From Candidatus Magasanikbacteria bacterium CG1_02_32_51 (GTDB taxonomy: Bacteria > Patescibacteriota > Patescibacteriia > Magasanikbacterales > UBA922), in the NCBI GenBank assembly GCA_001871435.1, contig MNVC01000039.1, positions 1-5,502 of the forward strand: a stretch of 5,502 bases of DNA, given 5' to 3'. Made by a program: the position numbers and the translations under genes. How positions within the stretch are numbered: the first letter of the stretch is position 1; each line of letters opens with the position of its first letter. Positions 1 through 5,502 of the stretch are shown here, in pieces. Below the pieces are notes generated by a model. That model ran no database searches. It saw nothing but the letters and a program-made list of their open reading frames with translations, and was not told the DNA's origin.

Positions 1-168
1 TATTTTGTGTTTCAAGACAATAACACCACTTTTTTCGGCTTCTCCAATTGTATTGTCAACAGATTTGTCATCTACAACTACCACACTATCCACATATAGT
101 TTGAGACTTTTTATTACTTCAGTTATTCTTTTTTCTTCATTATAGACAGGTACTATTGCTACAAACAT
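1..168 (-). CDS. Glycosyltransferase family 2, N-terminal part (cut by window edge)
   Basis: Only the first 56 residues are in the window, and the reading frame runs off base 1. They match the start of a GT-A fold family 2 glycosyltransferase: a short beta strand followed by PVYNEE (residues 7-12), then a strand ending VVVVDD (29-34) and SVDNT (36-40). The Asp pair at 33-34 is where this family binds the nucleotide part of the sugar donor. The spacing and the start at the extreme N-terminus resemble the dolichol- or polyprenyl-phosphate mannosyl/glucosyltransferase (DPM1-like) branch, but the acceptor-binding part is missing, so donor and acceptor cannot be named. The usual Gly after the Asp pair is Lys35 here. 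The start is the first ATG after the stop of the upstream SDR gene: same frame, 6 bases between the genes, no Shine-Dalgarno. It is probably the third gene of an operon starting near 3273. GT2 assignment is firm; the subfamily is tentative. Confidence 0.85.
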   Translation of the reverse strand, partial: MFVAIVPVYNEEKRITEVIKSLKLYVDSVVVVDDKSVDNTIGEAEKSGVIVLKHKI

Positions 169-174
169 ATAATT

Positions 175-1197
175 TTATTTTTTGAAAGCAAGATTTTCTT
201 TGTTGGCCAAAGTATATTCAATAGTACGGCGTAAACCATCTTCTAGACGCACAAGTGGAATCCAATCCAAAAATTCTTTGGCTCGACGTAAATCTGGCAG
301 ACCTTTACTTGTCAAAAAAACTAATGGCGCTTCATAAACTATTTGCGATGAAGAATTAGTCATCTGGATAATTTTTTGGGCTACTTCCGACATTTTGTAA
401 GGCTCATCTAGACCTAAATTGACCATTGCTACTTCAGGACTTGTAGCCATAAGACGTACCAAACCATCTACCATATCTGAGACAAAACACAAAGATTGAT
501 TGATATCACCATCACCATATATTACTAAGTCTCTACCGTCAAGAGCATTCAAAATAAAATCAGGAATAAGCAAACCATCACGCAATTTCATTCTCGGACC
601 ATAAGTAGTAAAAATACGAGCTATTTTGGCATCCAAACCATAGACTTGTTTATAAGTTTCTATACAAGTTTCGGCAAATCTTTTTCCTTCATCATAACAA
701 CTACGCGGTGACAAATGATCAACAATCCCTTCAAAATCTTCAGAAAAAATGCTATTTTCATCAGTAATTCTACCATAAACTACTGAGCTAGATCCAAAGA
801 CATATTTGGCTCTATATTCTACCGCCAAATCCAAAGTGTTGAGCATGGCTTTGGAATTAGCCCATAGAGAATGAATTTTAAGATTTTCAAAATTCTTTGG
901 ACTAGTAGGACAAGCCATATGATAAATTTCTTGAATACCTTGAAATTTTACTTTGAACTTGTCCAATTCAGGAAAATCTTTCAAATCAATCTTTTCGTTG
1001 ACATCATATTTGATAAATTCAAAATCTGGATATTGCAACAAATGTTGCACATTGGAGATATCAGAGTTAGACAAATCATCCATACAAATTACATTGGCTT
1101 CTTTGAGAAGTCTCTCACACAAATGTGAACCAATAAATCCAGCACCACCAGTAACCAAAACATTTTTCTTTTCAAAAATTGGCGTATTATTTTTCAT
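175..1197 (-). CDS. Extended SDR, UDP-glucuronate decarboxylase (UXS)-like nucleotide-sugar epimerase/dehydratase
   Basis: This 340-residue cytoplasmic enzyme has the full length of an extended short-chain dehydrogenase acting on nucleotide sugars. Visible motifs are the Rossmann loop TGGAGFIG (16-23), an acidic end of strand 2 (Asp40-Asp41) suited to NAD(H), MACPTSP (94-100), SSSVVYG (136-142), the active-site YxxxK as Tyr168-Lys172 inside SCYDEGKR, and ARIFTTYGPRM (193-203). The ACPxSP, CYDEGKR and RIFxTYGPRM blocks are characteristic of UDP-xylose synthase relatives. Against my memory of human UXS1 and the ArnA decarboxylase domain, the Glu after the active-site Ser/Thr is Val139, the Arg of the GxGxQTR segment is Gln234, and the Arg before PD is Gly299. 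Decarboxylation is therefore doubtful; an epimerase or dehydratase role on another UDP- or dTDP-sugar is equally possible. It lies 21 bases after the protease gene and 6 before the GT2 gene, so it is probably co-transcribed. The ATG chosen is 21 residues before the first Gly of the core GAGFIG motif region, as usual; no Shine-Dalgarno is seen. Confidence 0.88.
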   Translation of the reverse strand: MKNNTPIFEKKNVLVTGGAGFIGSHLCERLLKEANVICMDDLSNSDISNVQHLLQYPDFEFIKYDVNEKIDLKDFPELDKFKVKFQGIQEIYHMACPTSPKNFENLKIHSLWANSKAMLNTLDLAVEYRAKYVFGSSSVVYGRITDENSIFSEDFEGIVDHLSPRSCYDEGKRFAETCIETYKQVYGLDAKIARIFTTYGPRMKLRDGLLIPDFILNALDGRDLVIYGDGDINQSLCFVSDMVDGLVRLMATSPEVAMVNLGLDEPYKMSEVAQKIIQMTNSSSQIVYEAPLVFLTSKGLPDLRRAKEFLDWIPLVRLEDGLRRTIEYTLANKENLAFKK

Positions 1198-1218
1198 ATA
1201 TTTGATTGAAAATTATTT

Positions 1219-3237
1219 TTAATTTTTCCTAAATAAACTAAATACTTGTCCATAATCACCACCACCAAAAGGAAACTTTTCAGTCACAAAAGTACCATCT
1301 AAAGATGTAATTTTCAGTGGAGAACTATTTTCAGTTGGGGTAAAAATAAAATCAAAATTTTCATCACCATTGTAATCACCTATAGCAAAATGAAAACCAT
1401 TTTTATACTGAATTGGATAAACCCTAAAACTATAAGCCTCAATCCCAAAATTGCTAAAAACTCTAAGCCAAGCAGACGTACCAGCTTTGGCTGACAAAAT
1501 AAATTCATCTTTGTTATCAGCATCCAAATCATAAGCCATAATTTGTCCTGACAAAATATTGGCGGTAGAAAAACTATTTAACAAATTAAAATTATTATCC
1601 AAAATTTCAATATTAGTTTTGTATAAATCATTATAAGCCAAAGCTATTTGACCATTGTGAAAATCAATCATAGCACCAAAATGCTTAAATAATTTTTTAT
1701 AATTTTTTATTAATTCACCATTTATATTATATATAAAAAAATAAGTATTATTTTCTGTACGTGGGGCAAGAAAAATTTCAATTTCAGCGTTGTTGTCAAA
1801 GTCTCCAATAGCCAAATCATAATTACCTGTTAAATCAATAATAATTTTTTTTAACAACTCTAATTTATCATTATAAAAACTAACAACTTTTTTGCCATTA
1901 GTACCTGTGGATAAAGTGGCATTCTCTAATTGACCATTTTTATCAACAAAAGAATAAGCATCCTCTACTCCCAAAAATTCTCCAAATAAATCAACAGCTT
2001 TATTATTCTCCAAAATTTCCTTCTGACCAAGTTTAGCAGAAATCAAAACTACATTAGTATTTTTCAAAATACTACTAGTATTATAAATTGTTATTGGTTT
2101 AATTACTATTGGTAAATTTGTAGGTTGGACTGTAGTTTTATTACTCAAAATACTTTCAATTGCTTTGTCTATTTGTAAAAGACCTACCCCAAACAAATTG
2201 GCATAACCAGCTTCATCATCATTTGGTGTATGATGAGCTGTAGTAAATAAGGCCTCAAAAATTTGGTCAACACTCAAATTTGGATTAACACTCTTGAGTA
2301 GAGCCACTGCCCCAGATATAAAAGGAGCTGAAAATGAAGTGCCACTCCAAGAATTGGCCAAACTATAAGAATACAACAAACCATTGGTAGGAGAAAAACG
2401 CAAAGCAGAACGGATATTTACTCCAGGTGCTGTAATATCTATACATTTTGAACCAATATTAGAAAAAATGGCCAAATGATGATTTTTGTCTATAGCGCTA
2501 ACACCTAAAATTTTTTCTTTAGAAAAAGTTTGATCTGCACAGACTGGATACATAGCCTTAATATTCAAATCTGCCATACTATTGCCTGCAGCAGCTACCA
2601 CAACAACATTGTGTTGATAAGCATAATCAACAGCATCAATTAATTTTTGTTCATATCCTTCACTAACCATACTAATATTGATAACATCGGCACCATTGTT
2701 GACTGCATAATAAATTGCATTTACCAGAGGTGCAAAGTTTCCCATTCCATCATTACCAATGACTTTCAAATTCATAAGTCTAATATCCCAATTAATCCCA
2801 GCACCATCAAAATTATTATTCCCTTTGGCTCCAATAATACCAGCTACAATAGTCGCATGATTAAATACACCTTCTTTTTTTTGAGAGTCTGTCAAATTAT
2901 CAACAACTGGTCTTGGGTCATTGTTGTTGTCTAAAAAATTCCAACCATAGACATCATCAACAAAACCATTTTTGTCATCATCAATCTTGTTGTCTGCTAT
3001 TTCAGCGGTATTAATCCACAAATTATCTACCAAATCAGGATGAAAAGTATCAAAACCATTGTCAATAATTGCTACTACAACATCTTTAGAGCCTGTAGCA
3101 TAATCCCAAGCTTTATAAACACCAATATCCTCAAATGACCATTGACCAAAAAAAGGATCATTTGGCGTCTTTGCCAAGACAAAAATAGGGGTCAAAAAAA
3201 CAACAATTATAAGCCAAATATAAATCTTAAATTTCAT
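1219..3237 (-). CDS. Secreted subtilisin-like serine protease (S8) with C-terminal FG-GAP/VCBS-like propeller
   Basis: This 672-residue protein has a signal peptide (about 1-22: lysines, a hydrophobic stretch, then VLA before a likely cleavage after Ala22). The S8 catalytic domain covers about 27-365. The triad is Asp59 in AIIDNG, His127 in FNHAT and Ser301 in SGTSFSAP, with oxyanion Asn219 in AAAGNS. An acidic loop (Asp82 to Asp95, DDDKNGFVDD) before YGWNF resembles the calcium-linked insert common in exported subtilases. No I9-type prodomain is visible: the mature-type N-terminus (NDPFFGQWSFEDIG) directly follows the signal peptide. After a linker (about 366-400) come four propeller-like units. 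Three carry acidic metal-binding-type turns: Asp479-x-Asp481-x-Asn483, Asp570-x-Asp572-x-Asp574 and Asp621-x-Asn623-x-Asp625; the one near 520-555 is degenerate. There is no C-terminal membrane helix or LPXTG, so the protein is probably released or held non-covalently. Its substrate is unknown. It is the first gene after the promoter at 3280-3308. Confidence 0.93.
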   Translation of the reverse strand: MKFKIYIWLIIVVFLTPIFVLAKTPNDPFFGQWSFEDIGVYKAWDYATGSKDVVVAIIDNGFDTFHPDLVDNLWINTAEIADNKIDDDKNGFVDDVYGWNFLDNNNDPRPVVDNLTDSQKKEGVFNHATIVAGIIGAKGNNNFDGAGINWDIRLMNLKVIGNDGMGNFAPLVNAIYYAVNNGADVINISMVSEGYEQKLIDAVDYAYQHNVVVVAAAGNSMADLNIKAMYPVCADQTFSKEKILGVSAIDKNHHLAIFSNIGSKCIDITAPGVNIRSALRFSPTNGLLYSYSLANSWSGTSFSAPFISGAVALLKSVNPNLSVDQIFEALFTTAHHTPNDDEAGYANLFGVGLLQIDKAIESILSNKTTVQPTNLPIVIKPITIYNTSSILKNTNVVLISAKLGQKEILENNKAVDLFGEFLGVEDAYSFVDKNGQLENATLSTGTNGKKVVSFYNDKLELLKKIIIDLTGNYDLAIGDFDNNAEIEIFLAPRTENNTYFFIYNINGELIKNYKKLFKHFGAMIDFHNGQIALAYNDLYKTNIEILDNNFNLLNSFSTANILSGQIMAYDLDADNKDEFILSAKAGTSAWLRVFSNFGIEAYSFRVYPIQYKNGFHFAIGDYNGDENFDFIFTPTENSSPLKITSLDGTFVTEKFPFGGGDYGQVFSLFRKN

Positions 3238-3252
3238 AGCTTGTTTTTTGCA

Positions 3253-3270
3253 CTAAATTATGCTAAATTA
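3253..3270. repeat. Short direct repeat in the divergent intergenic region
   Basis: CTAAATTA occurs at 3253-3260 and again at 3263-3270, so the copies start exactly 10 bases (about one helical turn) apart. They lie just downstream of the predicted start site of the protease operon, in its 5' leader, and upstream of the plus-strand transferase gene. Such spacing would suit a regulator binding one face of the helix, but in AT-rich DNA a repeat this short can arise by chance. No regulator can be named. Confidence 0.35.
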
Positions 3271-3288
3271 CTTGAATAAAGTATAGCA
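3261..3288. repeat. Imperfect inverted repeat over the -10 region of the minus-strand promoter
   Basis: Two pairs of 5-base arms are nested around the spacer GAATA (3274-3278). The inner arms are TACTT (3269-3273) and AAGTA (3279-3283). The outer arms are TGCTA (3261-3265) and TAGCA (3284-3288), with three unpaired bases (3266-3268) on the left side only. The right half coincides with the extended -10 element of the leftward promoter and the centre lies near the predicted start of transcription, the usual place for a repressor operator. It could also be chance in AT-rich DNA. No function is shown. Confidence 0.35.
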
Positions 3289-3308
3289 AAAATAAAGAAT
3301 ACTGACAA
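3280..3308 (-). promoter_or_regulatory. Predicted sigma-70 promoter, extended -10, for the protease-SDR-GT2 operon
   Basis: Reading leftwards on the minus strand, the -35 box is TTGTCA (3308-3303, five of six consensus bases). A spacer of exactly 17 bases (3302-3286) follows, then the -10 box TATACT (3285-3280, five of six). The spacer ends in TGC, giving the extended -10 TGnTATACT. Transcription should begin near 3273, leaving a leader of about 36 bases before the protease ATG at 3237. The -35 box ends two bases before the ATG of the divergent sugar transferase, so RNA polymerase here would also cover that gene's translation start region. No comparably good promoter is visible for the plus-strand gene: the best pair, TTGTTT (3241-3246) and TAAATT (3264-3269) with 17 bases between, matches poorly. 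Confidence 0.72.
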
Positions 3309-3310
3309 CT

Positions 3311-4702
3311 ATGAAATTTCAGTACAAATTAAAACAATTTATATTACTTAGCGGAGATTTGATATTATTTTTTTTGGCTCTATGGTCAGGGCTTGTTTTA
3401 CGTAATTTAGAATTCAAAAATACAAAACAATTGTCCGAAAATTTGTCTGTTTTTGTAGTTATTTTCTTGGTGTGGTTAATAATAAACTATATAAATGGTC
3501 TCTACGATTTCAAAAAAATATCCCAAAAAAAATTTACTTCCACTCTTATTCAGTCAGCAATAGCTTCATTTTTGATTAGTATCGCTATTCTTTATATTTT
3601 TTCTACAAATAAAAATACCAATCCAAAAACTATTTTACTTTTGACAGTTTCTATTGCTTACTTACTAATTTTTATTTGGCGCAAAGTCTATATTAATATA
3701 ATAAGTAGCAACAAATTACAAGCCAATATCTTATTTTTGGATTACAACCAAGAATTTCAAGAGATCATTGATATACTCCAAAAACAAATGACCTTAGGTT
3801 ACAATACCAAAGCTATTATAGATCTAAATAACCAAATAAACGACTCACAATATCACAATATAAATATATATAAAACAAAAGAAAAATTAGAAAAAATAGT
3901 AAATGAAAATCAAATAGAAATTATAGTTACTCACAATAATCTGGACAAAGAAGACGAACTTAGCCAAGAACTCTATCAACTACTTTTCAAACAAATAAAA
4001 ATAACTAGCATTTCTAATTTTTATGAAAATGTTACAGGTAGAATTCCGCCATCTGCTTTTTATAAAACTTGGTTTTTGCAATATTTGTCAGATCTAGACA
4101 AACCTGTGTACAACAAATTTACCAAATTACTTGAATTTGTATCTATTGTATTTTTTTCTTTATTTTTTTTGATATTACTACCTTTCATTTCTCTAGCTAT
4201 CAAACTAAATTCCACAGGAAAAATATTTTTCAAACAAAAAAGATTTGGTAAAAATAACCAAATATTTTGGATGTATAAATTCCGTACAATGTATTCTCTG
4301 GCCGAAGATGGTAGCGCCGAAATGCACGGAGCACAATTTGCCCAAAAAGATGATAATAGAATTACCGGCGTGGGTAAATTTTTACGTCAAACTAGATTGG
4401 ACGAATTACCACAAATTATCAATCTATTAAAAGGTGAAATCACTGTTATTGGACCAAGACCAGAACGACCAGAGATAAGCAATGACTTACAAAACAAGAT
4501 GTCTTACTACAATTTACGCTATGTCATAAAACCTGGCATCACTGGTTGGGCTCAAGTACAACAACATTATACAGCTAATCTAGAAACCTCTCTACAAAAA
4601 TTTCAATACGATCTTTTTTATATCAAAAACAGATCAATATTACTGGACATTTCTATACTCTTAAAAACTATCAATGTTATATTGAGGGCGATGGGACAAT
4701 AA
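3311..4702 (+). CDS. Polyprenyl-phosphate sugar-1-phosphate transferase (WbaP/EPS sugar transferase family)
   Basis: This 463-residue integral membrane enzyme should transfer a sugar-1-phosphate from a nucleotide sugar to undecaprenyl phosphate, the first membrane step of exopolysaccharide, O-antigen or glycoprotein glycan synthesis. Four N-terminal transmembrane helices lie at about 10-31, 45-62, 80-97 and 108-126. A cytoplasmic Rossmann-like domain (about 138-240) follows, then a hydrophobic membrane segment at 273-297 with a helix-breaking Pro291, as in the re-entrant helix of this family. The C-terminal catalytic domain shows KRFGKN (310-315), MYKFRTM (321-327), the catalytic Asp364-Glu365 in TRLDELPQ, GPRPERPE (381-388) and KPGITGWAQVQ (407-417). 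Length, order and motifs are those of complete long-form (WbaP/WcaJ/EpsE-like) enzymes, and no key residue appears missing. The sugar is unknown. The gene is transcribed away from the protease operon, has no Shine-Dalgarno sequence before its ATG, and ends at a hairpin terminator. Confidence 0.94.
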   Translation: MKFQYKLKQFILLSGDLILFFLALWSGLVLRNLEFKNTKQLSENLSVFVVIFLVWLIINYINGLYDFKKISQKKFTSTLIQSAIASFLISIAILYIFSTNKNTNPKTILLLTVSIAYLLIFIWRKVYINIISSNKLQANILFLDYNQEFQEIIDILQKQMTLGYNTKAIIDLNNQINDSQYHNINIYKTKEKLEKIVNENQIEIIVTHNNLDKEDELSQELYQLLFKQIKITSISNFYENVTGRIPPSAFYKTWFLQYLSDLDKPVYNKFTKLLEFVSIVFFSLFFLILLPFISLAIKLNSTGKIFFKQKRFGKNNQIFWMYKFRTMYSLAEDGSAEMHGAQFAQKDDNRITGVGKFLRQTRLDELPQIINLLKGEITVIGPRPERPEISNDLQNKMSYYNLRYVIKPGITGWAQVQQHYTANLETSLQKFQYDLFYIKNRSILLDISILLKTINVILRAMGQ

Positions 4703-4715
4703 AAAATTACCTCTA

Positions 4716-4741
4716 AAAAACTGACTTTCTAGTCAGTTTTT
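4716..4741. terminator. Bidirectional intrinsic terminator between convergent genes
   Basis: The arms CTGACT (4721-4726) and AGTCAG (4731-4736) flank the loop TTCT (4727-4730). The stem is extended by A4716-4720 pairing with T4737-4741, about 11 pairs in all. The T run serves the plus-strand sugar transferase, which stops 13 bases before the stem. Read leftwards, the A run 4715-4720 becomes a U tract for the minus-strand surface-protein gene ending at 4755. One hairpin therefore fits both converging transcripts. Confidence 0.88.
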
Positions 4742-4754
4742 AGTTACAAAATTT

Positions 4755-5502
4755 TTACATCCTCAACTCTCCCCCATCTTCATATACTTCACTATCATCA
4801 ATAGTCACTACTCTATCAAACCTAAAGTTTAGTTGATTAAATATTGTTTCGTTTGGGATATGACGTTTAACCTGTTTGTTTGAATCTGTAGAATCTGGTT
4901 CTAGTCTATAGACTTTAGGATTATTTCTGTATTTGATGAGGGTGTAATTAGGATGAGTGCTAGTGTCTGTGATTTCTGTTTTAGTTATATATTTGTCTAG
5001 TAGTCTTTGGTCAATATCTTCTATCCAGTCCCATTGATAGTTTAGAGTATTGAAGATATTTTCATCTTGTATCCAGTATTTATTATTATTAAGTAAGAGA
5101 TAGACTTTAGGGTCAGTAGTTGTTTTGACTAATGCCCCATATTTAGGATCATACTTAGGACCATAAGGCATAAAGCCTAGAGTGTCGTTGTCAAGAGTGT
5201 TTAGTTTGGTTGTTAGTATTACTTGTGACCAGTGGTCAAAGTAAGTAAAGAATATTTTAGAACTAGAAAAGGCTCTCTTGGTACAGTTGGTAGTGATATA
5301 ATAGACTGCTTTGCTGTTACTAGACTTGTAAGCATGGTCAGGAATTAGACTACAATTGTTTGGGTTAATATCTTTAGTTAGGCTGTTTGGATCAAAGAAA
5401 CTTTGACCAACAAGATCAATAGTATCTGAATAAGTAATAGTGCCTCCGTCAGAGGAACGGAATTTGACATAGACTATTTTTGTGCCATTACCTGAAATGA
5501 GA
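4755..5502 (-). CDS. C-terminal part of a repeat-containing surface protein (N-terminus beyond window)
   Basis: The frame is open from the stop at 4755 to the right edge, giving 248 complete codons (base 5502 belongs to the preceding codon). The first in-window ATG (5171) is internal, because coding character continues upstream of it. In-window residues 1-33 (SGNGTKIVYVKF, then TYSDTIDL) look like the last strands of a bacterial Ig/FN3-like domain. Three related units of about 50 residues follow: about 51-103, 122-171 and 186-240. Each begins with a LIP/LVK/LIK-type strand, then a VYYI, KVYLL or KVYRL strand, an aromatic or basic turn (KRAF, KYWI, KRHI), a short helix with Phe (KIFFTYF, NIFNTLNY, TIFNQLNF) and a V/I-rich strand with Asp. 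I recall such units at the C-termini of CPR surface proteins, but know no functional name. The C-terminus is acidic and hydrophilic (DGGELRM), without sorting signal or membrane helix. Extracellular location is inferred. Confidence 0.82.
   Translation of the reverse strand, partial: LISGNGTKIVYVKFRSSDGGTITYSDTIDLVGQSFFDPNSLTKDINPNNCSLIPDHAYKSSNSKAVYYITTNCTKRAFSSSKIFFTYFDHWSQVILTTKLNTLDNDTLGFMPYGPKYDPKYGALVKTTTDPKVYLLLNNNKYWIQDENIFNTLNYQWDWIEDIDQRLLDKYITKTEITDTSTHPNYTLIKYRNNPKVYRLEPDSTDSNKQVKRHIPNETIFNQLNFRFDRVVTIDDSEVYEDGGELRM
4782..5351 (-). repeat. Three divergent tandem protein repeats (KVY-type units) in the surface protein
   Basis: The encoded units occupy about 5193-5351, 4989-5138 and 4782-4946. 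Units two and three align best: GALVK..TDPKVYLL...KYWI..ENIFNTLNYQWDWIEDID against YTLIK..NNPKVYRL...KRHI..ETIFNQLNFRFDRVVTID. The third carries an insertion of about eight residues (near 202-209) between its second strand and the basic turn. The first, with SKAVYYI and IFFTYFDHWSQVIL, is the most diverged and has two cysteines (50 and 73) absent from the others. Divergence at the DNA level indicates an old duplication rather than an unstable recent one. The most conserved positions are the VY pair and the Phe in the helix. Confidence 0.7.

Noticed and set aside
871..1222. Two small plus-strand open frames opposite the SDR gene
   Set aside because: They lie entirely within or antisense to a strong SDR gene, show no family motifs, and have no initiation signal.
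1681..1750. AT-rich tracts with TTTTTTAT-type runs as possible terminators or a degenerate intergenic region
   Set aside because: They lie within the uninterrupted protease frame and encode Lys/Asn/Tyr/Phe-rich propeller strands; no GC-containing stem is present.
2647..2934. Plus-strand open frame of 95 codons opposite the protease gene
   Set aside because: It is antisense to the catalytic core around His127 and Asn-rich loops; its Ile/Asn-rich low-complexity product is a shadow of that gene.
3241..3269. Plus-strand promoter TTGTTT-17-TAAATT for the transferase gene
   Set aside because: Only three of six and four of six consensus bases match, which is expected by chance in this AT-rich region; it is mentioned but not annotated.
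4245..4430. Plus-strand 61-codon frame inside the sugar transferase
   Set aside because: It overlaps the catalytic domain of the transferase in another frame and has no independent support.
4703..4754. Replication origin at the point where G/C bias changes sign
   Set aside because: The gap is only 52 bases, is largely filled by a terminator hairpin, and shows no DnaA-box cluster (TTATNCACA type) or dnaA/dnaN neighbour.
4755..5171. A 138-residue protein starting at the ATG at 5171
   Set aside because: The same frame is open to the window edge, and the upstream part encodes another repeat unit and an Ig-like strand pair, so this Met is internal.

Overview
The window is AT-rich, gene-dense DNA holding five protein genes. 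No rRNA, tRNA, CRISPR array or insertion sequence is visible. The best guess is a small-genome bacterium of the Candidate Phyla Radiation (Patescibacteria/Parcubacteria type). That rests on the tandem 'KVY...WI' surface repeats in the right-hand gene, on the UXS-like dehydrogenase variant, and on the lack of a Shine-Dalgarno sequence at every visible start. This is inference from protein style, not a taxonomic proof.

Layout: bases 1-3237 hold three minus-strand genes in tight succession. In transcription order they are a secreted subtilisin-like protease with a C-terminal FG-GAP/VCBS-like propeller (1219-3237), a UXS-like extended SDR acting on a nucleotide sugar (175-1197), and the first 56 codons of a family 2 glycosyltransferase (1-168, cut by the window edge). 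Gaps of 21 and 6 bases indicate one operon. A near-consensus extended -10 promoter (3280-3308) drives it leftwards from a 73-base divergent intergenic region that also carries small direct and inverted repeats. On the plus strand, 3311-4702 encodes a membrane polyprenyl-phosphate sugar-1-phosphate transferase (WbaP/EPS sugar transferase family), which starts glycan assembly on the lipid carrier. A bidirectional hairpin terminator (4716-4741) separates it from a convergent minus-strand gene (4755-5502). That gene is the C-terminal 248 codons of a larger surface protein with the end of an Ig/FN3-like domain and three KVY-type repeats; its true start lies outside the window.

Together the genes look like part of a cell-envelope locus. 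The phosphoglycosyltransferase loads the first sugar on undecaprenyl phosphate, the SDR probably makes or modifies a nucleotide sugar, and the GT2 enzyme extends the glycan or makes a lipid-linked sugar donor. The protease and the repeat protein are exported products that could be modified by, or anchored to, that glycan. This functional link is inference from gene order.

I do not see a clearly new defence or mobile system. The most notable points are an SDR that keeps the UXS fold signatures but has lost several UXS catalytic and substrate-binding residues, a subtilase with no visible prodomain, a compact divergent promoter region with an inverted repeat over the -10 box, and a switch in G/C strand bias near position 4740 that gene direction alone does not explain.
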